NCBI GenBank assembly: GCA_012839605.1 | Contig: DUNA01000064.1 | Location: forward strand, 1-64,000 | Length of the DNA stretch: 64,000 nt | DNA from: Bacteroidales bacterium | Lineage (GTDB): Bacteria; Bacteroidota; Bacteroidia; Bacteroidales; UBA932 | Direction of reading: 5' to 3' | In this document: one piece after another, positions 28,075-36,666 of the stretch | Layout: every line of letters starts with the position of its first letter | Position numbering within the stretch: position 1 is the stretch's first letter | Translations under genes and position numbers: made by a program | Notes under the pieces: model-generated | Database searches by the model: none | What the model saw: only the letters and a program-made list of their open reading frames with translations | What the model was told of the DNA's origin: nothing

Positions 28075-31000
28075 AGTACAAAGAAATTCTTAAAAAGATG
28101 TGGAATTACAGACACTTGCTACCTTTTGTGGTAGCTATCGTGTTGCTTATTCTTTCTTTTTCAGAATTGACTCCCCACAACAAACGTATGGTAAGATTGG
28201 TGGGAGTTGAGAAAAAGCTTCACAACAAACAACGTATCATAGAAGAAATCGCAAGTGAAGAATTGGATAAAAACCCTTTGGCTGACTTGGCTGACAATCG
28301 TGTCCAAAACGACATGGTCATTTACAAATACTACAAAGACAGCCTCATCTCTTGGGTCAACACATTTCCCATTGTAAACGACAGCTACAGCCCGGGAACC
28401 ATGTTTCCCGGTTTTTCCTATTTCTCAAGAAATACAATCCTTCACCAACCTCTGTCCGGTGTGGACGGAACGGAACAATATATGAATTTGGGAAGTGCCT
28501 GGTATGTAGTAAGAGCATACAGCAAAGAACATGTCACAATCATTACAGGTATACTTATAAAGACGGATTTCCCGTTCAGCAACAATTTTATTGAATCCCA
28601 AATAAACCGTTCTTTCAAACTGCCCGCACATAGCTCTATTGTTCCTTTGAATTTGGACGAAGGGTTTATAGTATTTGGAAAAGACGATGGAATACTGTTT
28701 ACCATACTAAGCGACACGTCTCTTCAAGATTACTCAGACTCTGTCATCTTACGATGGATTGCCACAGGCTTGGCCCTGCTGTCTTTACTCATAACCTATT
28801 TCAGAAAAAGGAAGGCCGTCTATGCCATATGTGTAATAGCTGTTTTGGGGATGATGAGATATATAATGTTTGTCTATGCCGGTTCTTTGCAATTGGACAC
28901 ACTGTTTTTCTCTCCCCTTCTTTTTGCCGGAGGCACCATGGAGAACTCCTTGGCTGCTATGGTGCTCAATACCCTTTTTGTGTTTCTTGGAGCATGGACC
29001 CTTTATATGGCGCGCCAAGATATAAAAGACATCTATACAACAAGCATCAGAAAGTGCTCCATATGCATACCCATCCTTTTGTGGATACTCATTGCTGCCA
29101 CTCTTTGGTTAACGCACCACACGTTAAAAGTGCTGACAATGGATTCCAACATTGTGTTGGAATTGTTCAAACTAGACGAAATCACCCGGTATTCAGGAGT
29201 AGCTTACATCATTCTTGCATTCCTGTTTCTTTCTGTATTTCTGCTTATACGCACCTTACCCATATACGAGAAACACAAAATACGATCTTTCCTGTTCAGC
29301 AATCAAGCCGCTTTCTTATTCGTCCTATTCTCAGCCCTCTACAGCTTAATTGCCGTTACCCATTACGGCAACGAAAAAGAAATCAACTTGTACAAAGTAT
29401 GGACACAAAAGATGTCTGTAGAGAGGGATTTGAAATTGGAAATGCAGCTCAGACGGATAGAAGAAAGGATTGCCATAGACCCCATACTCTCTATTATGAT
29501 ACAAATGGAGCAGGACCACGACCTGATTTTGTCGCGCATCAGAGAAACGTACTTTACAGATTTTATCCAAAAATACCAGATACAAATTACTATATGCGAA
29601 CCGGGTGATGTACTTGTAGTGGCCGGATTGCCCAAACCCGTTTCCTGCTACCAATACTTCCATAGTGAAATCCTCAAAAACGGAACACCTCTAGCGGAAG
29701 ATTCCAGATTTTACAATGTTGACAACAAATTGGGCACCGTTAGCTATATTGGAGTGTTCACATTTTACAGTTACAGCGGGTCGCAAGATTTATATATAGT
29801 ACTAGATTCCAGATACATAAAAGATGCGCTGGGCTATCCTTCCCTTCTTTCCGACAGGTCGCAGTTGGATCGTTTCAAATTGCCTCACAATTATTCGTAC
29901 GCCAAATACATCAACAACAAACTGGTATCCAACAGCGGAAAATATACATACCCCAGTATATTGACATTTGAGCCTGAGGAAGGGTTCAACATCAGAAAAG
30001 AAAACAAAGACCTACACAGCTATTATAAAATAGACAACAAAGTACTTCTTATTACACGGCCGTTGCGTTCGCCTTTGCCTTATCTGGTCTCTCTATCATA
30101 TCTCTTTCTTTTCTACGGGCTTGTTTTTTTCTTGGTATTGACATTGCTCAGGGAAAACGACCTGAGAATCAACCTACCGCAGCATTCATTCCGGCGAAAA
30201 ATAACAATCATGCTTGTGGGACTTCTTATGGTGGCGCTCATTTTGATGGCAGTCGGCAGCATAGGCTTTGGACTGCGGTTGTACGAAGACACAAACAACA
30301 GTCAAATGAGGCAACAAATGGATGCGGCTCGTGCTTGCCTGGACGAATACGTTCGCTTTGCAGATAGGTCTACAGATCCTGCAGCCAATATGGCGGAACT
30401 GATGAATACCATCAATCGCTTGTCTTCCAACATTCAAATTCACGTCAACTTGTTCGATTTGAGTGGAAGGTTGCTTCGCTCTGCACAACCGGAAATATTT
30501 GAACGTCACTTACTCAGTGCCCGTATGGACGACCAAGCTTTCCGCAGATTGAAAAACAACGAAACACCACAATTTGTACAAAAAGAGAGAATTGGGTCAC
30601 TCGTATATTATTCCATGTACGCTCCGCTATACCATACGAACGGAGAACCGGCAGCTTATATACAAATACCTTATTTTTCCGGTCAAACAGATGTGGCCAG
30701 AGACACAACAGCCATTGTGGCCGCCATCATAAACTTGTACTTGCTTTTGATATTGGGAGCCGTCTTTGTCAGCTACGCTTTCTCCAATCAAATTACAAGG
30801 CCTCTGGCTTTGGTGGGAGAGAAAATCAGCCGCTTGGATGTCACACAAAAGCCGGATCACATCCAGTACACTTCAAACGACGAACTGGGTCTGTTGGTAC
30901 AAGCATACAACAAAATGGCAGACGACTTGAATGAAAGCACAAGACGTTTGGCGCAATCAGAAAGAGAACAGGCTTGGAGAGAAATGGCACAACAAATTGC

Positions 31001-31637
31001 TCATGAAATAAAGAATCCGCTTACTCCCATGCGTTTGAGCATTCAACATCTCATACGCTTGAAACAAGAGGAGTCGCCAAAATGGCAAGAACATTTTGAC
31101 ACCATATTGACTTCTTTGTTGGAGCAAATTGATATTTTATCGCAAGCGGCTTCCGATTTTTCAAATTTCTCAAGGCTCAATACAGAAAGCCCGGTTGAAG
31201 TTGAATTAAACGACTTGATTAAAGAGCAAACGGTCTTGTTTTCCACTTTTGATCATATAAAGATTCACTTTAAATCAACCGTTTCCAAAGCCCTTGTAAA
31301 CGTAAGACGCACCCAATGGGTCAGCGTTTTGGTCAATCTGCTGTCGAACGCAGTACAAGCGGTGGAAGAACAATCTATTGGAGTCATAAGCATACATCTG
31401 ACAGATGAAAAAGACGCCTATCTTATCAAAGTAGCCGATAACGGTCCCGGCGTACCTGAAGAAAACAGACACAAACTGTTCCACCCCAATTTTACAACAA
31501 AAAGCTCCGGTACGGGATTGGGCCTGGCCATTTGCCGAGGCATTGTAGAACAATACGGAGGAAGCATCTTCTACACCTCTTCCGAATGGGGAGGCGCTTG
31601 CTTTAACGTAATGATTCCTAAGACAACGGTTGTTTGA
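28071..31637 (+). CDS. Large membrane sensor histidine kinase (NtrY-like, HAMP + HisKA + HATPase)
   Basis: HAMP-like segment after the last TM; AHEIKNPLTPMRLSIQHLIRLKQEE; NLLSNAVQAVEEQ; KVADNGPGVPEENRHKLFHPNFTTKSSGTGLGLAICRGIVEQYGGSI. Start refined to 28071 (ATGA overlap with rlmH). Confidence 0.9.
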   Translation: MKYKEILKKMWNYRHLLPFVVAIVLLILSFSELTPHNKRMVRLVGVEKKLHNKQRIIEEIASEELDKNPLADLADNRVQNDMVIYKYYKDSLISWVNTFPIVNDSYSPGTMFPGFSYFSRNTILHQPLSGVDGTEQYMNLGSAWYVVRAYSKEHVTIITGILIKTDFPFSNNFIESQINRSFKLPAHSSIVPLNLDEGFIVFGKDDGILFTILSDTSLQDYSDSVILRWIATGLALLSLLITYFRKRKAVYAICVIAVLGMMRYIMFVYAGSLQLDTLFFSPLLFAGGTMENSLAAMVLNTLFVFLGAWTLYMARQDIKDIYTTSIRKCSICIPILLWILIAATLWLTHHTLKVLTMDSNIVLELFKLDEITRYSGVAYIILAFLFLSVFLLIRTLPIYEKHKIRSFLFSNQAAFLFVLFSALYSLIAVTHYGNEKEINLYKVWTQKMSVERDLKLEMQLRRIEERIAIDPILSIMIQMEQDHDLILSRIRETYFTDFIQKYQIQITICEPGDVLVVAGLPKPVSCYQYFHSEILKNGTPLAEDSRFYNVDNKLGTVSYIGVFTFYSYSGSQDLYIVLDSRYIKDALGYPSLLSDRSQLDRFKLPHNYSYAKYINNKLVSNSGKYTYPSILTFEPEEGFNIRKENKDLHSYYKIDNKVLLITRPLRSPLPYLVSLSYLFLFYGLVFFLVLTLLRENDLRINLPQHSFRRKITIMLVGLLMVALILMAVGSIGFGLRLYEDTNNSQMRQQMDAARACLDEYVRFADRSTDPAANMAELMNTINRLSSNIQIHVNLFDLSGRLLRSAQPEIFERHLLSARMDDQAFRRLKNNETPQFVQKERIGSLVYYSMYAPLYHTNGEPAAYIQIPYFSGQTDVARDTTAIVAAIINLYLLLILGAVFVSYAFSNQITRPLALVGEKISRLDVTQKPDHIQYTSNDELGLLVQAYNKMADDLNESTRRLAQSEREQAWREMAQQIAHEIKNPLTPMRLSIQHLIRLKQEESPKWQEHFDTILTSLLEQIDILSQAASDFSNFSRLNTESPVEVELNDLIKEQTVLFSTFDHIKIHFKSTVSKALVNVRRTQWVSVLVNLLSNAVQAVEEQSIGVISIHLTDEKDAYLIKVADNGPGVPEENRHKLFHPNFTTKSSGTGLGLAICRGIVEQYGGSIFYTSSEWGGACFNVMIPKTTVV

Positions 31638-32799
31638 ACAGAGGGTCGGCGTACGCCTTAACCTCTTCATCGCTGATGGTAGCCGGTGAAAGTATGATGA
31701 GCCTCTCCACTACGTTTCTCAATTCTCGCACATTGCCCGTCCAATGCAATTTCTGCAATTCTTCCATAGCTTCCGGCGTGATGTCCTTTGGTGCAATTCC
31801 ATACTCTGCACAAATCTGCTCAATAAAATATTGGGTAAGAAGAGGAATGTCTTCTTTTCTTTCCGCCAACGGAGGCACGTGAATGAGTATGACACTCAAA
31901 CGGTGGTACAAGTCTTCGCGGAAAGCTCCTTTTTCTATCTCGCTCACCAAATCTTTATTTGTTGCCGTGACAATCCTCACATCTACGTGAATGTCTTTAT
32001 CTGAACCTACTCTGGATATTTTGTTTTCTTGAAGTACCCGCAAGACTTTGGCCTGAGCAGCCAACGACATATCTCCAATTTCATCCAAAAACAAAGTTCC
32101 CCCATCTGCCTGCTCAAATTTCCCTTTATGTTGTCTTATGGCAGAGGTAAAAGACCCTTTCTCATGACCAAACAGTTCACTTTCAATAAGTTCTCCCGGA
32201 ATGGCTGCGCAATTGACCTCTACGAACGGCATAGCAGAACGGTGGCTTTTTTCGTGAAGCCATCTGGCGACCAACTCTTTACCGGTGCCGTTGGAACCCG
32301 TTATCAACACCCTGGCATCTGTCGTGGCCACCCGGTCTATCATTGTCCATATACGGCTGATGGCAGCAGATTTTCCTACAAGCGGAGGTACCTTAGAATC
32401 TTTTTTTCGCAAATTTTTGTTCTCTCGAACCAATGTAGCCTTGTCGTTCGCATTCCGTATAGTAATAAGGATCCTGTTCAGATCAAGAGGCTTTTCAATA
32501 AAATCGTACGCCCCTTTTTTGATACACTCTACGGCCGTATCTATATTTCCATGACCGGAAATCATAATCACCGGAATATCCAACCCCATTTCTTGTATCT
32601 TGTCCAATACTTCTATCCCGTCAATACCGGGCATTTTGATGTCACAGAAAATGGTATCTATTTGCTCTTTGCCTGATTCCAGTATAGCAAGAGCCTGTTC
32701 TCCGTTTTCTGCCAACACGACCTTATAGTCTTCGTATTCCAGAATTTCTTTTAATGTATTGCGAATGCTTCTTTCGTCATCAATGATCAATATCTTCAT
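31618..32799 (-). CDS. Sigma-54-dependent NtrC-family response regulator
   Basis: Receiver (ILIIDDERSIRNTL, DIKMPGIDG), AAA+ domain (GSNGTGKELVARWLH, ELFGHEKGSFTSAIRQHKGKFEQADGGTLFLDEI). Confidence 0.93.
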   Translation of the reverse strand: MKILIIDDERSIRNTLKEILEYEDYKVVLAENGEQALAILESGKEQIDTIFCDIKMPGIDGIEVLDKIQEMGLDIPVIMISGHGNIDTAVECIKKGAYDFIEKPLDLNRILITIRNANDKATLVRENKNLRKKDSKVPPLVGKSAAISRIWTMIDRVATTDARVLITGSNGTGKELVARWLHEKSHRSAMPFVEVNCAAIPGELIESELFGHEKGSFTSAIRQHKGKFEQADGGTLFLDEIGDMSLAAQAKVLRVLQENKISRVGSDKDIHVDVRIVTATNKDLVSEIEKGAFREDLYHRLSVILIHVPPLAERKEDIPLLTQYFIEQICAEYGIAPKDITPEAMEELQKLHWTGNVRELRNVVERLIILSPATISDEEVKAYADPLFKQPLS

Positions 32800-32873
32800 A
32801 CGTCCCTCTTTTACGATTGCAAAGATAAGGCGAATTTCAGAAATAGCAGATTTTCGTTACTTTTGGAAGAGAT

Positions 32874-33575
32874 ATGAAAAAATTGATCGTTGCCATAGAC
32901 GGGCACTCTTCCACAGGCAAAAGCACTTTTGCCAAAGCTATAGCCAAAGAGTTGGACTACACCTACCTTGATTCGGGTGCTCTGTACAGGGCTGTAACCT
33001 TGTATGCGCTGGAACAAGGACTCTTCCATGAAAACGGAGAGCCTGTAACGGAACAGCTTACAAAAAAATTATCCCACATCAAGCTTGCTTTTCACAAAGA
33101 CCCCCAAACAGGTGAAAACCATACCTTCTTGAACGGCGTAGATGTGGAACAAGAAATCAGAAGCCCCAGAGTAACGGCCAAGGTAAGTCCCGTTTCCGTC
33201 ATTCCCCAAGTAAGGGAGCATGTTGACAAACACCTGCGCCAATGGGGAGAAGCAAAAGGAGTGGTTATGGATGGCCGAGACATAGGCACGGCGGTATTTC
33301 CACAAGCAGAGCTAAAAATCTTCATGACGGCTCCGGCAGAAATTCGTGCTCAAAGAAGACTTGCCGAGTGGCATGAAAAAGGGAAAAATGCCACTTTTGA
33401 TGAAGTGTTGGAAAACATCCGCCAACGGGATCACATAGATTCCACAAGAGCTGTAAACCCTCTGAAACAAGCACCGGATGCCCTGCTGCTGGATAACGGT
33501 TCCATGACGGTGGAAGAACAAATGGATTGGTTTAAGAAAATAGTGAAAGAAAAATGGGATATCACGTTGAAATAG
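32874..33575 (+). CDS. cmk: Cytidylate kinase
   Basis: IVAIDGHSSTGKSTFAKAIAKELDYTYLDSGALYRAVTLYAL; VMDGRDIGTAVFPQAELKIFMTA. Confidence 0.95.
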   Translation: MKKLIVAIDGHSSTGKSTFAKAIAKELDYTYLDSGALYRAVTLYALEQGLFHENGEPVTEQLTKKLSHIKLAFHKDPQTGENHTFLNGVDVEQEIRSPRVTAKVSPVSVIPQVREHVDKHLRQWGEAKGVVMDGRDIGTAVFPQAELKIFMTAPAEIRAQRRLAEWHEKGKNATFDEVLENIRQRDHIDSTRAVNPLKQAPDALLLDNGSMTVEEQMDWFKKIVKEKWDITLK

Positions 33576-34435
33576 ATACAAATTCCGGGTTTTGTTCCGG
33601 AGTCATCCGTGCCATACGGTGTGCAGAAGAAGCGCTTACAGGCAACAAAAAAGTATATTCTTTGGGGGCTATTGTCCACAACAATGAAGAATTACGCAGA
33701 TTGGGAAAAAAAGGATTGGAAGTAGTCACCTACAAAGACCTGGAACATTTGCCCGCCGGCTCTACCGTACTCGTACGAGCACACGGGGAACCGCCTTCTA
33801 CGTATGCGAAACTAGAAAAACACAACCTGCAATTGCTAGAATGTACATGTCCCGTAGTACTCAAATTGCAAAAGAAAATCAAACAAGAGTACGCCCGTAT
33901 CAAGCAAAAGAACGGACAAATCATCATTTTTGGCAAAAAGGGACATGCAGAAGTAGTGGGGTTGGTCGGACAAGTGGGACAAGATGCCATCGTTATTGAA
34001 ACAGAACAAGAAGTAGATACCCTCATTTTTTCAGGCGGCCCTATATCTCTGTTTTCACAAACGACAAAAGACCCGGAAGAATACAAAGCCACAGCTGAAA
34101 AATTAAAAGAATCCATGGCCACCCACGGCCTCGCTCCAGATTTACTAACTGTTTTTCACACCATTTGCGCCCAAGTAGACAGCCGCCATGAAGCATTGAC
34201 GCGTTTTGCCAAAAGCCGGTCTCTGATTCTTTTTGTAGCCGGGAAAGAAAGTTCCAACGGCAAAGTGTTGTTTCAAACATGCAAACAAGCCAATCCACGC
34301 AGTTACGCCATAGAAAAACCGGATGATATATCTCCTGACTGGTTTGAACCGGAAGACACGGTAGGTATTTGCGGAGCCACTTCCACTCCTTTTTGGCTTA
34401 TGGAACAAGTTGCAGAAACCGTTCGTAATATGTAG
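33554..34435 (+). CDS. ispH: 4-hydroxy-3-methylbut-2-enyl diphosphate reductase
   Basis: SGFCSGVIRAIRCAEEAL, YSLGAIVHNNEELRRLGKKGLEVV, RAHGEPPSTYAKLEK, ECTCPVVLKLQKKI, VGICGATSTPFWLME. Confidence 0.94.
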   Translation: MGYHVEIDTNSGFCSGVIRAIRCAEEALTGNKKVYSLGAIVHNNEELRRLGKKGLEVVTYKDLEHLPAGSTVLVRAHGEPPSTYAKLEKHNLQLLECTCPVVLKLQKKIKQEYARIKQKNGQIIIFGKKGHAEVVGLVGQVGQDAIVIETEQEVDTLIFSGGPISLFSQTTKDPEEYKATAEKLKESMATHGLAPDLLTVFHTICAQVDSRHEALTRFAKSRSLILFVAGKESSNGKVLFQTCKQANPRSYAIEKPDDISPDWFEPEDTVGICGATSTPFWLMEQVAETVRNM

Positions 34436-34438
34436 TCG

Positions 34439-36166
34439 ATGAAAGAAACGTATGCCCACATACTTTTCCCCCTGGCTTTGGATAGTGAATATACTTACCG
34501 CATCCCCCCGGAACTTGCCCCGGCAGCCATCCCGGGAAAACAAGTAACAGCCCCGGTAGGCAATCGCATCCAAACAGGAATCATCACGCATATTTTTGAC
34601 GCTCCACACACCCTTGACGCTCCGCACACCCGTGACACTCCGCACAGCCATGACAGTGCACCCACCCCTGACACTCCACACAGCCCTGACATAAAGGACA
34701 TCCTGAGCGTAGAAGAAAAGCTACCTGTTGTTCCGGAAAAAACACTCCGTTTCTGGCATTGGATAGCCTCCTATTACCTATGCCCCACAGGCCTGGTCGC
34801 CAAAATGGCCTCCTCCTCCTGGAAATTCAAACGCCGCGCCCCCGCTCCGGAAGAACCTTCACTGGAAGCAGCCCCGCAAGAAACCACGCAAGAAGCAGAA
34901 TCTCCTCTTCCCGGTGCTGAACTTCCGTTTTACCTCCAACTCGGCAATCGCACAGAAATCTACAAAAAGGAGATTCTGGCAGCCATTCGTGCAGGAAAAC
35001 AGTGTTTGATTTTATGCCCCGATATGGTTTCCTGCGAAGCCGTTTACAACGCCCTGTTGCCGGAACTGGAAGATCGGTTGTTTTGTTTCCACTCCAAAAG
35101 AGCGGCCAAAGAACTGGGCCGAGCCCGAAGGGAACTGTATGCAGGATACCCCTGCGCAATAGTAGGCATGCACCTGGCGCTTTTGCTGCCGTTTACCCAC
35201 CCGGAACTCATAATTGTTGAACGAGAAGAACATCCCGACCACAAAAGAACAGACGCCCTTCCATTACTTCACGGAAGAGACGCAGCCCTGATGCTGGGAC
35301 ACCTCTTTGAATCGCGTGTGATTTTGGGATCTGCCTCACCATCGCTGGAAACATTGCACAACCTCAACTTCGGCAAATACAAGATGTATACCGACATCCC
35401 GGGACTCAATCTTTCTTTCCAAGAAGTGATCGTCATCAATACGTCACTATCTTACCCGGCTGTTTCTATAACAGAACCAATCGATTTCCGTACCCAAGAA
35501 AGAATAGACCAATGCAAAGCAGAAGGCAGGGAAGTATTGCTCATCCAAGGTAATCCCTCTTTATGGGAAGAATTTTCGGAAGAAGAAAACACCACATGGT
35601 GCCGACCCTTCCAAACACACCACCACTTGAAACCAAATACCGGGTTCATCTGTTTTTTGGGCATGGATGTCTTTCTGTCCGCCAAGAATTTTCGCGCCAC
35701 AGAACAAGCTCTCCACCTGATGGCAGATATCCTCTACTGGGCCGCTGGGCAACCCACGCCCGCTACTATTTGTGTCCAAACGGCTAACGTACAACATCCT
35801 TTTTTTGAATACCTGCAAACAGGGAATATGCAAAGTACTTTTTCCTCTCTGTTGCAAGAAAGGCAAACGTTCCATTACCCGCCTTATACACGTCTGATCC
35901 ATATTACTGTAAGGCATCATAATAAAACAGTAGCTAAAGAAAAAGTCAACCTGTTGCATTCGCACCTTATAAAAGCCGACACAGGCATACGTATAGAAGG
36001 TCCGTTCGTACCCACCGTATGGCGCACCCTCCATTTCACGTACCGCCTGCAATGCACCTTACCCAAAACTTCTAAAGCTCAGGACATCAAAAACACCCTT
36101 GCCACCATCATCAAAAATACTCCCCTGGCCCCCGCCAAATACAGAGTAGATGTAGACCCCGCGTAG
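34439..36166 (+). CDS. priA: PriA-like primosomal protein N', shortened, helicase motifs apparently degenerate
   Basis: 575 aa. N-terminal YAHILFPLALDSEYTYRIPPEL...GKQVTAPVGNRIQTGIIT and C-terminal ERQTFHYPPYTRLIHI...RVDVDPA are PriA-like; VILGSASPSLETLHN matches the GTATPS-LET motif. No GSGKT, no CxxC pairs. Confidence 0.8.
   Translation: MKETYAHILFPLALDSEYTYRIPPELAPAAIPGKQVTAPVGNRIQTGIITHIFDAPHTLDAPHTRDTPHSHDSAPTPDTPHSPDIKDILSVEEKLPVVPEKTLRFWHWIASYYLCPTGLVAKMASSSWKFKRRAPAPEEPSLEAAPQETTQEAESPLPGAELPFYLQLGNRTEIYKKEILAAIRAGKQCLILCPDMVSCEAVYNALLPELEDRLFCFHSKRAAKELGRARRELYAGYPCAIVGMHLALLLPFTHPELIIVEREEHPDHKRTDALPLLHGRDAALMLGHLFESRVILGSASPSLETLHNLNFGKYKMYTDIPGLNLSFQEVIVINTSLSYPAVSITEPIDFRTQERIDQCKAEGREVLLIQGNPSLWEEFSEEENTTWCRPFQTHHHLKPNTGFICFLGMDVFLSAKNFRATEQALHLMADILYWAAGQPTPATICVQTANVQHPFFEYLQTGNMQSTFSSLLQERQTFHYPPYTRLIHITVRHHNKTVAKEKVNLLHSHLIKADTGIRIEGPFVPTVWRTLHFTYRLQCTLPKTSKAQDIKNTLATIIKNTPLAPAKYRVDVDPA
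34598..34687 (+). repeat. 18-bp in-frame tandem repeat, 5 degenerate copies (GACrCTCCrCACASCCnT; D-A/T-P-H-T/S-x)
   Basis: Direct reading: GACGCTCCACACACCCTT GACGCTCCGCACACCCGT GACACTCCGCACAGCCAT GACAGTGCACCCACCCCT GACACTCCACACAGCCCT. Confidence 0.9.
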
Positions 36167-36234
36167 CAGGTGATGGACCCGCCATATAAGTGCATCGCAC
36201 TCAATTGCCATAGCATCATCAAAACTTCAGGCCA

Positions 36235-36277
36235 ACTGTCAGAGGGCGGCTTTCAAGCCGACTGTCAGAGGATGGCT
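36235..36277. repeat. 26-bp-period direct repeat ACTGTCAGAGG[GC/AT]GGCT with a CGGCTT-TC-AAGCCG hairpin between copies
   Basis: Copies at 36235-36251 and 36261-36277; hairpin 36247-36260. Confidence 0.8.
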
Positions 36278-36279
36278 AT

Positions 36280-36655
36280 GGAGGGTAGTAAGTAGCGAAA
36301 ATCGGGAAACGCGTTTAACATGCACATAAACAACCTGTTACGAGCTTATTCAAAATGCTTCTACTTACTACCCTCCCCTGAAATCGTCAAAATACGGCAA
36401 AACGAAGGAGGGTAGTAAGTGGTCATAAATGGCAAAAGCTTGTAACCTGCACATAATCAAAAAACTACGCATCTGTTCAAAATGTTGCTACTTACTACCC
36501 TCCCCTGAAATCGTCAAAATACCGCAAAACGAAGGAGGGTAGTAAGTGATCATAAATGGTAAACGCCTCTAACCCGCGCACAGTCAGAGCACTACGCGCT
36601 TACTCAAAATATTGCTACTTACTACCCTCCCTTAAATCACAGAAATACTGCAAAA
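36280..36655. repeat. 127-bp-period tandem array (about 3 units) with alternating 14-bp inverted repeats
   Basis: GGAGGGTAGTAAGT at 36280, 36407, 36534 and its exact reverse complement ACTTACTACCCTCC at 36363, 36490, 36617; every interval is exactly 127 bp. Confidence 0.95.
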
Positions 36656-36666
36656 ACCAAGAAGGC

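Noticed and set aside
28754-29608. 284-aa ORF in another frame within the histidine kinase gene
   Set aside because: Overlaps the kinase on the same strand; Cys/His-rich out-of-frame translation with no domain.
36280-36655. Possible CRISPR array
   Set aside because: Period is 127 bp with alternating inverted 14-mers and only three units; no direct repeat/spacer architecture of CRISPR size and no cas genes in the window.
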